DNA of 42,489 nt from Nitrospira sp. SB0662_bin_26. GTDB taxonomy: Bacteria > Nitrospirota > Nitrospiria > Nitrospirales > UBA8639. Below are positions 1-9,110 of the stretch, piece after piece. Location of the stretch: positions 1-42,489 of the forward strand of contig VXOF01000098.1 of assembly GCA_009840285.1 (NCBI GenBank), read 5' to 3'. Position numbers and translations under genes: made by a program. A model generated the notes under the pieces. It had not been told where the DNA came from, searched no databases, and saw only the letters and a program-made list of their open reading frames with translations. Positions within the stretch are counted from its first letter, which is position 1. Each line of letters begins with the position of its first letter.

Positions 1-16
1 GAATAAGAGACCTTCC

Positions 17-910
17 ATGCAACTCGTTCAAAAAAATACCAGGTTGCCGAAAATCAACGCCCTGGCGGCATGCTGCCTGATAGCCTTGCTGCCGTTCGGG
101 TGGCCGACGCTTGGCGCCGCCGAGGAACTGACCGGGTCCGCGTTAATCGTGGGGAATGGGCCGGAACGGTACGCGATCGAGGCCTTGGCAAAAAACTTTG
201 AAGCATCGCATCCGAAAACCTCGATTGATTTCTTCTGGCACCAGAACGCCCGGCCCGTCGAAGAGGTTCGGGAAAATGGAGCGGACATCGCCGTGACGGG
301 TCAAGCGGAAAACGATCTTCCCTCAACCACCGTGGCCTGGGACGGCATCGCCGTCGTGACGAATTTTTCCAATGCCATTGAAGACATCACGCGGGAAGAA
401 TTGGCAAAAATTTTCTCCGGCGAAATAAAATTCTGGTCGCAAGTGTACGAGGAGGGCCCGGAAGCCAGAATTTCGTTGATTCACCGGACCTGGAATCAAA
501 ATATCCGCCAACCATTCGAGAAATTCCTCGGCCTTGAAAACCACAAAGGCATCCGGGCAAAAGTCGTCGAAAAAGAAAATGAAACCTTCAAGGCCATCAA
601 TGGCGACATCTATTCCATTTCCTACGTCTCGATGGGACCCGCTTTGCAAGCGCGGAAAGATGGGTACGGCGTGACCCTCCTGTTCGTTGATGACATCGAA
701 CCCGAATACCAAACGGTCCTGGACGGCACCTATCCCATTCGCCGGCCGGTGGTCTTCGTCATGAATCCCAATGCCTCTCCGGTAGCCCTGGCTTTTCTCG
801 AATACGTGCTGTCGCCTCAAGGACAACGAGCCATCAAAGTCGGCGCCAGCGGTCTGTTCCAGGACAAGACCAGTTCAGTCATCAAGTATTACCCGCTCAA
901 AGGGGAATAA
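17..910 (+). CDS. PstS-like periplasmic substrate-binding protein
   Basis: A 297-residue exported protein. Residues 1-35 form a signal peptide with a basic start, a hydrophobic core and an Ala-rich cleavage region ending in GAAEE. The rest resembles the PBP-like phosphate-binding (PstS) family: a VGNGPERYAIEALAKNFE segment near residue 45, a VAWDGIAVVTN segment near 107 and LAKIFSGEIKFWSQV near 129, which match the conserved 'DGIA-V-N...L-IFSG-I-W' blocks. At under 300 residues it is short compared with full PstS, as in the smaller phosphate ABC transporter binding proteins. No pst transport genes follow, so it may be a stand-alone binder or sensor. Ligand identity is an inference. ATG is chosen because it directly precedes the signal peptide. 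Confidence 0.75.
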   Translation: MQLVQKNTRLPKINALAACCLIALLPFGWPTLGAAEELTGSALIVGNGPERYAIEALAKNFEASHPKTSIDFFWHQNARPVEEVRENGADIAVTGQAENDLPSTTVAWDGIAVVTNFSNAIEDITREELAKIFSGEIKFWSQVYEEGPEARISLIHRTWNQNIRQPFEKFLGLENHKGIRAKVVEKENETFKAINGDIYSISYVSMGPALQARKDGYGVTLLFVDDIEPEYQTVLDGTYPIRRPVVFVMNPNASPVALAFLEYVLSPQGQRAIKVGASGLFQDKTSSVIKYYPLKGE

Positions 911-938
911 GCCCGAGTGACGGCGGCACACGCCGGGC
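911..938 (+). terminator. possible hairpin after the binding-protein gene
   Basis: Directly after the stop codon, GCCC and GGGC can pair around an inner GGCG/CGCC stem. No U tract follows, so this is a weak terminator or just a GC-rich hairpin. The remaining sequence to 1096 shows no gene. Confidence 0.25.
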
Positions 939-1096
939 ACTCTCTTGAAGGACCCCGACCATCCATGATACATAGCCCCTCGCCCAACGAACCTCGATGC
1001 TCTCTCCGGAGATTCATGGCCCAGGAACGATTTGGCACGATTTGCTGAGTCAACCAAAGGAACGACCCTTTTTTCGGAGAACCTTCAGGGCAGGCC

Positions 1097-2515
1097 ATGT
1101 TCAAAAAAATCCTCGTTGCCAATCGTGGTGAGATCGCCATGCGGGTCATCCGGGCCTGTCGCGAACTCGATATCGCCACCGCTGCAATCTATGCCGAATG
1201 CGAAGCCACGGCGATTTACGTCAAGAAAGCCCATGAAGCCTATCTGGTAGGCCCCGGTCCGGTCCAGGGATTCCTTGACCCCCAAGGCATCGTCAACTTG
1301 GCCAAACGCATCAAAGCCGACGCCATTCATCCCGGTTACGGGTTCCTGGCGGAAAATGCCCAGTTCGCGCATTTCTGTCGAGAGGCGGGAATCACGTTTA
1401 TCGGACCGTCACCCGAGGCCCTGGAACTGCTGGGTGATAAAGTACAAGCCAGAGAACTGGCCAAACGAATCGGCGTCCCCGTTGTTCCGGGCACGGAAGG
1501 CTGTATCCAGAGCGTCGAAGATGGGCTGAACTTTGCCCGGTCCGCCGGCTATCCCGTGATGGTCAAGGCCAGTGCCGGTGGAGGGGGCCGTGGACTTCGA
1601 GTGGTCCGTTCCGATGAAGAACTGAAAGAAGCCATGGAGTCCGGGGCCCGGGAAGCACAGGCGGCTTTCGGCAATGCCGATCTTTTTCTTGAAAAGTACG
1701 TTGAGCGACCCCATCATATTGAATTTCAGCTTCTGGCGGACAAGGACGGACAGGTCATCCATCTGGGCGAACGCGATTGTTCAATCCAACGTCGCCACCA
1801 AAAAATCATCGAGATCGCCCCATCCTTGATCTTGACCCCGGAACTCAGGAATCAAATGGGCGATGCCGCTATTGCCTTGGCTCATGCCGCGGAGTTTGAA
1901 AACGCCGGCACCGTTGAATTCCTGTTGGATCAGGATGGCCGATACTACTTCATGGAGATGAATCCCAGGATTCAGGTGGAACATACGGTCACGGAAGCGA
2001 TTACGACCATCGACATCGTGCAGGCCCAAATCTGGATCGCCGCAGGACGGCCGCTCATGTACGCGCAGCACGAAGTGAACCTTCAAGGTTACGCGATTCA
2101 ATGCCGGATCAACGCCGAAGACCCGCAGAACGGGTTTCGTCCTTCATCGGGGAAAATCACGGCGTACCTGTCTCCCGGCGGAATCGGGGTGCGGATCGAT
2201 GGCGTCGTCTACAAGGACTATACCGTTCCTCCATACTATGACGCGCTGTTGGCCAAAATGACGGTCCAGGGCCGGACATGGGACGAAGCCGTTCGGCGGA
2301 CGCACCGCTCGCTGGAGGAATTTTTGTTGCGGGGGGTCAAAACGACTATTCCCTTTTTGAAGAACATTATGGAAGAATTCGATTTCCGGAACGGAACATT
2401 CGACACGTCGTACCTCGACTCACACCCGGATCTGTATGAGTACGAACATGAGTTGGTTTCGGAAGATCTTGTAGTGACGCTCGCTGCCGCCATTGCGGCA
2501 TATGAAGGACTGTAA
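1097..2515 (+). CDS. pycA: biotin carboxylase subunit of pyruvate (or 2-oxoglutarate) carboxylase
   Basis: A 472-residue ATP-grasp biotin carboxylase, which uses ATP and bicarbonate to carboxylate the biotin of the partner encoded just downstream. It starts with the family signature MFKKILVANRGEIAMRVIRA. The glycine-rich ATP loop KASAGGGGRG lies at about 157-166, GERDCSIQRRHQK near 225-240, and EMNPRIQVEHTVTE near 289-302. The length is typical of stand-alone AccC/PycA/CfiB subunits. A second, different biotin carboxylase (accC, 18.5-19.8 kb) is next to accB, so this copy most likely serves the carboxyltransferase encoded 41 bp downstream. Whether the substrate is pyruvate or 2-oxoglutarate (CfiB of reductive-TCA bacteria has the same size) cannot be told from this subunit. 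Confidence 0.9.
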   Translation: MFKKILVANRGEIAMRVIRACRELDIATAAIYAECEATAIYVKKAHEAYLVGPGPVQGFLDPQGIVNLAKRIKADAIHPGYGFLAENAQFAHFCREAGITFIGPSPEALELLGDKVQARELAKRIGVPVVPGTEGCIQSVEDGLNFARSAGYPVMVKASAGGGGRGLRVVRSDEELKEAMESGAREAQAAFGNADLFLEKYVERPHHIEFQLLADKDGQVIHLGERDCSIQRRHQKIIEIAPSLILTPELRNQMGDAAIALAHAAEFENAGTVEFLLDQDGRYYFMEMNPRIQVEHTVTEAITTIDIVQAQIWIAAGRPLMYAQHEVNLQGYAIQCRINAEDPQNGFRPSSGKITAYLSPGGIGVRIDGVVYKDYTVPPYYDALLAKMTVQGRTWDEAVRRTHRSLEEFLLRGVKTTIPFLKNIMEEFDFRNGTFDTSYLDSHPDLYEYEHELVSEDLVVTLAAAIAAYEGL

Positions 2516-2556
2516 TGCCTCAACGGCAACGGGCATCGTCAGCGTAAAGGCACCCT

Positions 2557-4509
2557 ATGGCAAAGAAACCGACATTCTGGGACAAGTTCAAAAGACGCGC
2601 TTCACCCAAAAAGCGACGGAAAAGTAAACGTCCGGAAACGTTCGAACTGGAAGCCTCCCCGGGAAGAAAAATTCACCTCACGGACGTGTCCCTGCGCGAC
2701 GGCCATCAATCGTTGCTGGCGACACGCATGCGCACGGAAGACCTGATTCCGACGGCGGAACAACTGGACGCGGTGGGGCTCTGGTCCCTGGAAGTCTGGG
2801 GAGGAGCCACGTTCGACGCCTGCCTGCGATTTCTGAAAGAGGATCCATGGGAACGCTTGAAAGCCTTTCGGCAAGCCGCACCGAACACCAGGCTGCAAAT
2901 GCTGCTCCGAGGGCAAAACCTCGTCGGGTACCGGCATTACGCCGACGACGTCCTGGAACAGTTCATCGTCAAATCCGCGGAACACGGCATCGACGTGTTT
3001 CGCATTTTCGACGCCCTGAACGACATTCGCAATCTGCAATCCGCCATCAGGGTCGTCCGGCAATGCAACAAACACGTGCAAGCCACGATTTGCTATACAG
3101 TCAGCCCGGTGCATAGCCTGCATCACTTCGTGGAACAAGCCAAACGACTCGAAGATCTCGGCACCGACAGCATCTGCATCAAGGATATGGCCGGCCTCTT
3201 ACCGCCTTTTGAAGCCTATGCGCTCGTCAAACGATTGAAGGCGGCGGTGCGCGTTCCCGTCCATCTCCATACGCACTATACGTCGGGTATGGCCTCGATG
3301 TCGTCACTGATGGCGGTTCTTGGAGGACTCGACGTTCTGGATACGGCCCTGTCGCCGCTTGCGGGAGGCACGTCCCATCCTCCCACGGAAACCTTCATCG
3401 CAGCCCTCAGAAAAACGCCGTATGACACGGGATTGGATCTGTCGAAGTTCGCGCCCATCACGTCACAACTGCGAGAAGCAAGAAAGAAGTATCACCAATT
3501 TGAAAGCGATTACACGGGGGTCGATACCGACGTATTGTTGTCACAGGTGCCGGGTGGCATGATTTCGAACCTGGCGTCCCAACTGGCGGAACAAAATGCC
3601 ATCGAGAAAATGAAGGAAGTGCTGGAAGAAATCCCGCTGGTTCGCAAAGATATGGGCTACCCGCCACTGGTGACGCCCACCAGTCAAATCGTCGGCACGC
3701 AAGCCACGCTCAACGTGATAACCGGAGAACGGTACAAGGTCATTACCAACGAAGCCAAGAATTATTTTTTGGGCCTCTACGGCGAACCGCCGGGGTCACT
3801 GTATTCTGCCACGCAACAAAAAGCCATAGCCGACGACGCCCCCATTTCAAACAGACCGGCGGACAACCTTGCCCCTGAATTACAGGAAGCCGCCAAGGAA
3901 CTGAGCGAGCATGACGTCTCCGAGGAAGACGTGTTGTCATATACCCTGTTCCCGTCGGTGGCGTTACAGTTCCTCCACGAGAGGGCAAGCGGAGATCTGC
4001 GGCCCGAACCTCTTGAGCCACTGCCGGAAGGAGGACGGGGCGGCGGGCAACAAGGACTTCATCTGGCGCCGATGGAATTCAACGTCACGCTTCACGGGGA
4101 ATCGTATCACGTGCGGATTTCAGGCTCCGGACGAACGGTCGACGGGAAGAAACCGTACTATATCAAGGTCGATGACAAACTCGAGGAAATCTTCCTCGAA
4201 CCGTTGCAGGAAGTGCTGGCCAGCGGACCGGATGCACCCGTCTCAACCGACACCAGGAGCGACGCCGCCAAAGGAGAGCGGCCCAAACCCAGTGGTCCGG
4301 GAGACGTCACGACTCCCATGCCGGGCCGCGTGGTAAAAATCCTAGTCGCGGAAGGCGCCACGGTCGCCGCCGACGAGCCGGTCATCGTGATTGAGGCGAT
4401 GAAAATGGAAAATCAGGTTACGGCACCGATCGAAGGGACGGTGAAGGCCATCTACGTCAGTGAAGGCGACCTCGTCAATTCCGAAGAAACCCTGATCCGG
4501 CTCGAATAA
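2557..4509 (+). CDS. pycB: carboxyltransferase/biotin-carrier subunit of pyruvate (or 2-oxoglutarate) carboxylase
   Basis: A 650-residue protein that transfers CO2 from carboxybiotin to a 2-oxo acid. Order of parts: a strongly basic N-terminus (KRRASPKKRRKSKR, about 12-25); an HMGL-like TIM barrel opening with LTDVSLRDGHQSLLATRM near 41 and containing the metal-binding LHTH near 237; a conserved C-terminal carboxylase domain; a linker rich in Gly, Pro and Ser; and a biotinyl domain with EAMKMEN, whose lysine (about 616) is the biotin site. The fused biotinyl domain and pairing with a biotin carboxylase argue for a carboxylase and against a sodium-pumping decarboxylase, since no OadB/OadG membrane subunits are present. 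The same architecture is shared by PycB, OadA and CfiA, so substrate is uncertain. The basic N-terminal extension is unusual. Confidence 0.88.
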   Translation: MAKKPTFWDKFKRRASPKKRRKSKRPETFELEASPGRKIHLTDVSLRDGHQSLLATRMRTEDLIPTAEQLDAVGLWSLEVWGGATFDACLRFLKEDPWERLKAFRQAAPNTRLQMLLRGQNLVGYRHYADDVLEQFIVKSAEHGIDVFRIFDALNDIRNLQSAIRVVRQCNKHVQATICYTVSPVHSLHHFVEQAKRLEDLGTDSICIKDMAGLLPPFEAYALVKRLKAAVRVPVHLHTHYTSGMASMSSLMAVLGGLDVLDTALSPLAGGTSHPPTETFIAALRKTPYDTGLDLSKFAPITSQLREARKKYHQFESDYTGVDTDVLLSQVPGGMISNLASQLAEQNAIEKMKEVLEEIPLVRKDMGYPPLVTPTSQIVGTQATLNVITGERYKVITNEAKNYFLGLYGEPPGSLYSATQQKAIADDAPISNRPADNLAPELQEAAKELSEHDVSEEDVLSYTLFPSVALQFLHERASGDLRPEPLEPLPEGGRGGGQQGLHLAPMEFNVTLHGESYHVRISGSGRTVDGKKPYYIKVDDKLEEIFLEPLQEVLASGPDAPVSTDTRSDAAKGERPKPSGPGDVTTPMPGRVVKILVAEGATVAADEPVIVIEAMKMENQVTAPIEGTVKAIYVSEGDLVNSEETLIRLE

Positions 4510-4513
4510 AGCG

Positions 4514-4533
4514 GGGCCAACGATCGCTGGCCC
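4514..4533 (+). terminator. GC-rich hairpin after pycB
   Basis: GGGCCA and TGGCCC form a perfect 6-bp stem with an 8-base loop a few bases after the pycB stop. There is no U tract, so terminator function is uncertain. Confidence 0.35.
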
Positions 4534-4573
4534 AGACGGACAGAATGGCTCAACGCAACCGCCGTGTTCTGCT

Positions 4574-5479
4574 ATGGTGGTGACACCTCGCGACCCTGCT
4601 TCGTTCCGCATACCCTCCCACGTTGACCTGCTCCATCGACACGCCGTTCATGCCGCGACCGTCAACGGCCATCGCGTGGCCTACCTGGACCACGGGGAAG
4701 GCCCGCCCGTCATCCTGATTCACGGGCTGGGAGGCTCCATGTGGCATTGGGAACACCAACAGACCGCGCTCGCACGGTCGTACCGGGTCATTACGCCCGA
4801 CATGTTGGGCTCGGGCCTGTCAGAGAAACCCGAATGTCAATATTCTCCGACCTTTCTCCTCGATACCTTCCGCACGTTTATGGATACCCTCCACGTTCAA
4901 CAAGCCACGTTGATCGGCAGTTCCATGGGCGCCGGCATCGCCATGGGCATGAGCCTGGAACATCCGGACCGCGTCACGAGCCTCGTGCTCATCGGGGGAT
5001 TTCCCGCCAACCTCCTCGACAACATGCAATCGTCGAGAACCAGGCGGTTCATCACGCACCGGCCGCCACTCTGGCTGTCGAAACTGGGAAGTCGGATAAC
5101 CGGCCGATGGTCCATCAAACTGATTCTGCAAGAAATCATTCACAACCACGCCTTGATTTCTTCGATGGTCGTGGAACGGGTTCACCGCCTGCGCTTCCAG
5201 CCCGGCTTCTTCGAAGCCATGTATTCCCAACTGGACCAGATCCCGGAATGGGAAGCGACGTTTGCCCCACACCTGACAGACGTTGCACACTCCACGCTCA
5301 TTCTGTGGGGAGCCTCTGACCGGGTCTTTTCCCCTTCGGTAGGACAAACCCTGCAAACGACCATTCCCGGCAGTTCGTTCCTCCTGGCGCCGAATTCCGG
5401 GCACCTCCTCCAATGGGAAAACCCCGACTTCGTCAATGCCGCCATCCTGCAGTTCCTGGCATCCGAACCCGCCGGTTGA
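4574..5479 (+). CDS. alpha/beta-fold hydrolase
   Basis: A 301-residue alpha/beta hydrolase of unknown substrate. The catalytic triad is visible: the nucleophile elbow GSSMGAG (about residue 115), the acid in LWGASDRVF (about 250), and the histidine in APNSGHLLQWE (about 277). The oxyanion-hole motif HGLGGS is near residue 55. No signal peptide is seen, so it is probably cytoplasmic. It resembles the 2-hydroxymuconic-semialdehyde-hydrolase / haloperoxidase-like group of this superfamily, which is not specific enough to assign a reaction. It lies alone between pycB and tenA. The start used gives a hydrophilic N-terminal extension of about 25 residues before the core fold, and a later start is possible. 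Confidence 0.8.
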   Translation: MVVTPRDPASFRIPSHVDLLHRHAVHAATVNGHRVAYLDHGEGPPVILIHGLGGSMWHWEHQQTALARSYRVITPDMLGSGLSEKPECQYSPTFLLDTFRTFMDTLHVQQATLIGSSMGAGIAMGMSLEHPDRVTSLVLIGGFPANLLDNMQSSRTRRFITHRPPLWLSKLGSRITGRWSIKLILQEIIHNHALISSMVVERVHRLRFQPGFFEAMYSQLDQIPEWEATFAPHLTDVAHSTLILWGASDRVFSPSVGQTLQTTIPGSSFLLAPNSGHLLQWENPDFVNAAILQFLASEPAG

Positions 5480-5560
5480 ATGAACGTCACGTATAGTGAC
5501 AACCCTGGCTCAACCCGGCAGGAACCTCATCCAACCTGCTCGCTGAATGGGGACAACATT

Positions 5561-5589
5561 TTGCCTCCCTAGGCTCAATCGAGTACACT
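5561..5589 (+). promoter_or_regulatory. putative sigma-70 promoter of tenA
   Basis: TTGCCT and TACACT separated by 17 bp, 46 bp before the tenA start codon. Matches are fair. No TPP-riboswitch-like core was seen in this leader. Confidence 0.4.
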
Positions 5590-5635
5590 TTGGCCGGCGC
5601 GGCTATTTTGCTGAATCCATGAGGAGGACTGATTC

Positions 5636-6304
5636 GTGAGTTTTACGGAACGTTTGCACCAATTGGCGAAACCGATCTGGGACGCGCAATTCAAACATCC
5701 CTTCGTGAAGGCCCTCGGCAAAGGTACCCTCCCCCAACGCAAGTTCCGGTATTATATCCTGCAGGATGCCCGGTATCTCGAAGAACTCGCTCGCATATTC
5801 GCCTTGGGCGCGCAAAAGGCCCAAGACCCTGATACGGCGCTTCGCTTCGCCAAACTCGTTGAGGAAACCATCGTGGTCGAACGCGGGCTGCATGAAACCT
5901 ACGGCAAGCAATGGAAGCTGACGGCCGCGGACATGCGAAACACACCCCTCGCCCCCACAAACTACGCCTACTGCCGGCACATGCGCAGCACGGCCCAAAC
6001 CGGCACCTTGGCCGAATTGACGGTCGTGGCCCTTCCCTGCGCCTGGATCTATTGTGCGGTGGGCCGGCACCTGTTGCGAAAAGGCCCACCCTCATCCAGG
6101 CATCCCTATCGGAATTGGTTACTGCTGTACGGATCGCCGGAATTCGCCGAGGTTACCCGATGGATGCGCGCTCTGGTTGATAGAGAAGCCACACGGGCCG
6201 GCAGGGCCGAAAAGGAGCAGATGCGTGAAGCATTTTTGATCAGTTCGCGCTATGAATGGATGTTTTGGGATATGGCGTGGCGTGAAGAACAATGGCCGGT
6301 CTGA
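5636..6304 (+). CDS. tenA: TenA-family thiaminase II / aminopyrimidine aminohydrolase
   Basis: A 222-residue all-alpha TenA-type protein. In this family it hydrolyses aminopyrimidine breakdown products of thiamine, so that the pyrimidine moiety can be salvaged. Family features: an N-terminal helix with PIWDAQFKHPFV, FRYYILQDARYLEELAR near residue 37, the catalytic cysteine in ALPCAWIYC near 134, and a C-terminal EWMFWDMAW segment. It starts with GTG, preceded by a strong ribosome site GAGGAGG seven bases upstream. thiE and thiI elsewhere in the window fit a thiamine salvage role, though they are not in one operon with it. Related proteins (PqqC/CADD) share the fold but lack this cysteine context. 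Confidence 0.82.
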   Translation: MSFTERLHQLAKPIWDAQFKHPFVKALGKGTLPQRKFRYYILQDARYLEELARIFALGAQKAQDPDTALRFAKLVEETIVVERGLHETYGKQWKLTAADMRNTPLAPTNYAYCRHMRSTAQTGTLAELTVVALPCAWIYCAVGRHLLRKGPPSSRHPYRNWLLLYGSPEFAEVTRWMRALVDREATRAGRAEKEQMREAFLISSRYEWMFWDMAWREEQWPV

Positions 6305-6345
6305 GGATCAACGATTCACGAAGCCAGGCCTGAACGTTGTCTTTG

Positions 6346-7365
6346 CTACTCGGACACGGGACCAAAGGCGCCAAGAAAAGGAAACCCACCAACGTGCTGC
6401 AAGGGCGAGTCGGCCTGCAATCGATAATCTCCACGATCAGGCGCGACAAACTTGGGGGCAACGTACACGTCCGAAAAGGCCTGGGACTCGGAAGACGTGG
6501 TTTGGCCATCGACCTGATACTTCACATGAATCTGATATAATCCGTTATGCGAGACGGCGACCTTGTTCTTGACTGACCATGCGACGCCCACTCGGGCTTG
6601 ATCAATAATATTACCGGCAACCCTGCCCGTTGCCTCGTCCTGAAACTTGACCCCGCCCCGATTGCCGACAAGGGTATTCTGAATCAGCGTGGCGTTACCT
6701 TGATCGGCCACCAGGACCGCTTCAAACAAGCTTCGCGTAATGACGTTCCGCTCCAGACGCACGATCGAGGTTCCTCCGACCGACACGCCATGGTCATTAT
6801 CGTGAATCAGGTTGTCGATCAGGGTGGCCTGAGAATCCGCAAACGCGATGCCCGTGGTTTCGCTGCCGCCTATCACGCAATCCTCGATGCGCACGTTTTG
6901 AACTTGTTGGCCGAAGACAAAGCCATTGACTGTGAGATGCTTGAGGGTCACGCCTGAACCATTGAAAATGCCGACGCCCAACCCGCCGTGTTGCTGAACG
7001 GTCAATCCGCGAATTTCCACGTTCGTGGCCCCATAAGGCCATTTGCCGATATGCAGCGTGCCGACCCGTTTCAGCCCCGCGAGAAAGACTTTTTCGGGAC
7101 CTTCGCCAATGACCTTCAGCCCTTCTTTGCTGTGGACCGTGACGTCCTCGGCATAGCGCCCGGTCCGGATGAAGACGGTATCCCCATCCTGCGCTTGATC
7201 GATGGCCTCTTGAATGGACGTGAAATGTCCGGACCCGTCCAGGGCTACGTTCCAGATTGATCCTTCACGAGAGTTGCCCTGCTCTTGAGCAAACAAGACG
7301 CTCGAGCCACACAACGCGAGCCAGACACCGATCGCCATAACGGCTTTCACCCAAAACCTCGTCAT
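6346..7365 (-). CDS. exported right-handed beta-helix protein
   Basis: A 339-residue exported protein. Residues 1-26 form a signal peptide ending in SSVLFAQ. The mature part begins with a segment typical of pectin-lyase-like proteins (DGSGHFTSIQEAIDQAQDGDTVFIRTGRY, about 43-71). Repeated beta-helix turns follow, each with a hydrophobic strand and a small polar turn such as NVEIRGLTVQQHG, NVRIEDCVIGG, TLIDNLIHDND, RLERNVITRS and TLIQNTLVGNRG. The family includes polysaccharide-modifying enzymes and NosD-like periplasmic proteins. No catalytic residues could be picked out, so function is unknown. It is convergent with tenA and divergent from coaE. Confidence 0.78.
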   Translation of the reverse strand: MTRFWVKAVMAIGVWLALCGSSVLFAQEQGNSREGSIWNVALDGSGHFTSIQEAIDQAQDGDTVFIRTGRYAEDVTVHSKEGLKVIGEGPEKVFLAGLKRVGTLHIGKWPYGATNVEIRGLTVQQHGGLGVGIFNGSGVTLKHLTVNGFVFGQQVQNVRIEDCVIGGSETTGIAFADSQATLIDNLIHDNDHGVSVGGTSIVRLERNVITRSLFEAVLVADQGNATLIQNTLVGNRGGVKFQDEATGRVAGNIIDQARVGVAWSVKNKVAVSHNGLYQIHVKYQVDGQTTSSESQAFSDVYVAPKFVAPDRGDYRLQADSPLQHVGGFPFLGAFGPVSE

Positions 7366-7519
7366 CGGGTTCAGTTCCTTATTATTGACTGCATGTCGTC
7401 TTTTTCCATCTCTGACTCATCCGGGACTTCGACACAGAGCGGACATACAGGAAGAGCCGTTTCCCGGTCAAGCTGAGGACTTTCGGAGATCGGAAAAATT
7501 TCCTATACTGGACAATAGA

Positions 7520-8131
7520 ATGATCGTAGTAGGCATCACAGGCGGGCTCGCTTCGGGCAAAACAACGGTGGCTGGCCTGTTTCATGAATGCGGCGCGTTC
7601 GTGATTCAAGCCGACCAATTGGCCCGCACCGTGGTGGCGCCGGGCAAAACGGCCTGGAAAGAGATTGTCAAAACCTTCGGGTCCCGGGTGCTTCAAGCCG
7701 ACCGGACGTTGGACCGGACCGCCTTGGCCAATCTGGTTTTTCATCATCCCCGGAAACTGTCGGTCCTGAATCGCATCGTGCATCCTCGCGTGGCACGCGA
7801 ACAGGTCCGGCAAACCAACGCCATCGCCAGGCAACATCCAAATGCCGTAATCATTTATGATGCGGCACTCCTGATCGAAGCGCGGGCACATGAACGAATG
7901 GATCGGATCATCGTGGTGACCGCCAACCAGCCCATACAAATTCAACGAGCCCGGCAACGGGACGGTCTCACAAGAAAGGAGGCATTGGGACGCATTCGAG
8001 GGCAACTGCCCTTGCGGACCAAACGTCGTTTCGCGGATTATGTCCTGAACGGCACGTTGCCGATTGCCCGGCTCCGGCCAAGGGTACGACAACTCTATCG
8101 GGAGTTTCTTCAAGAAGCGGCCACGCCGTAA
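7520..8131 (+). CDS. coaE: dephospho-CoA kinase
   Basis: A 203-residue kinase that phosphorylates the 3'-hydroxyl of dephospho-CoA, the last step of coenzyme A synthesis. The P-loop GITGGLASGKTT is at residues 5-16. DQLAR near 34, the LNRIVHPRV block near 85-95 and an 'ARQRDGLTRKEALGRI' lid-type segment near 145 fit CoaE. The ATG at 7520 is chosen because it starts exactly at the P-loop strand as in the family. Upstream in-frame codons would add 45 residues with no family match. There is no clear ribosome site, and a TATACT box ends 10 bases before the ATG, so the message may be nearly leaderless. Confidence 0.88.
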   Translation: MIVVGITGGLASGKTTVAGLFHECGAFVIQADQLARTVVAPGKTAWKEIVKTFGSRVLQADRTLDRTALANLVFHHPRKLSVLNRIVHPRVAREQVRQTNAIARQHPNAVIIYDAALLIEARAHERMDRIIVVTANQPIQIQRARQRDGLTRKEALGRIRGQLPLRTKRRFADYVLNGTLPIARLRPRVRQLYREFLQEAATP

Positions 8132-8192
8132 CGTTCAGGCAAGCTGCGTCACGCCTGACCATATTCTCATTTCGCACGAAGGATAGAACGAC

Positions 8193-9110
8193 ATGCACAA
8201 CGTTGTCATTATCGGATCGGGTCCTGCCGGACTCACGGCCGCCGTTTACACGGCTCGGGCCAATCTTGCGCCACTCATGATCGAAGGCTCGCAAGCCGGC
8301 GGGCAACTCACGTTGACGACCGACGTGGAAAATTTTCCCGGGTTTCCCCAGGGAATTATGGGGCCGCAACTGATTCAGGACATGCGGGCCCAGGCGGAAC
8401 GCTTCGGCACGGCGTTTCAGACGGCCGACGTGACCAAGGTCGACCTGAGCCGCAGGCCTTTTACCGTCACGATCAACGACGAAGAAACCATACAGACCCG
8501 GTCGCTGATTATTTCCACCGGTGCGTCGGCCAACCTTTTGGGCCTGGATTCGGAAAGCCGGCTCCTTGGCCATGGGGTTTCGACGTGCGCTACCTGTGAC
8601 GGTTTTTTCTTCCGAGGCCAACCTATTGTCGTCATCGGTGGCGGCGACAGTGCGATGGAGGAAGCCACGTTTTTGACGAAATTCGCCTCCCACGTGACCA
8701 TCGTTCATCGTCGAGACAAACTTCGCGCGTCCAAGATCATGCAGGACAAGGCCATAAAGAATGACAAGATCTCGTTCCGCTGGAATTCCATGGTGGAAGA
8801 AGTCCTAGGCGACGACGTGGTCACTGGTCTTCGCCTGCGGGACGTCGTCACCAATGACATGGCGACGCTGGATTGCAAGGGCGTCTTCGTGGCCATCGGG
8901 CATACGCCGAACACTCAACTTTTCAGGGGACAAATCGAGACTGATGCCAACGGGTACATTCAAACGTCGCATGGGACGGCAACCAACGTGCCCGGTGTGT
9001 TCGCTGCCGGCGACGTTCAGGATCCGCACTATCGTCAAGCGATCACGGCGGCGGGCACCGGCTGCATGGCCGCGATGGATGCCGAACGGTTTCTGGAGGC
9101 TGAAGGGTAA
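8193..9110 (+). CDS. trxB: thioredoxin reductase
   Basis: A 305-residue FAD/NADPH-dependent disulfide reductase. FAD motif GSGPAGL at 8-14, redox pair CATC at 132-135, NADPH motif [10 protein letters not shown] near 150, [13 protein letters not shown] near 175 and the C-terminal FAD motif [15 protein letters not shown] near 270. The length and motif order are those of low-molecular-weight TrxB. The stop codon overlaps the start of thiI (TAATG), so the two are translationally coupled. No thioredoxin gene is in the window. Confidence 0.93.
   Translation: MHNVVIIGSGPAGLTAAVYTARANLAPLMIEGSQAGGQLTLTTDVENFPGFPQGIMGPQLIQDMRAQAERFGTAFQTADVTKVDLSRRPFTVTINDEETIQTRSLIISTGASANLLGLDSESRLLGHGVSTCATCDGFFFRGQPIVVIGGGDSAMEEATFLTKFASHVTIVHRRDKLRASKIMQDKAIKNDKISFRWNSMVEEVLGDDVVTGLRLRDVVTNDMATLDCKGVFVAIGHTPNTQLFRGQIETDANGYIQTSHGTATNVPGVFAAGDVQDPHYRQAITAAGTGCMAAMDAERFLEAEG

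Noticed and set aside
323-826. Minus-strand frame within the binding-protein gene
   Set aside because: Antisense shadow of a clearly coding gene with signal peptide and family motifs.
2557-4509. Oxaloacetate decarboxylase alpha subunit (Na+ pump)
   Set aside because: No OadB or OadG membrane subunits nearby and a biotin carboxylase gene lies directly upstream.
5480-5635. TPP riboswitch before tenA
   Set aside because: No CUGAGA-type core or matching helices found; only a promoter-like pair is visible.
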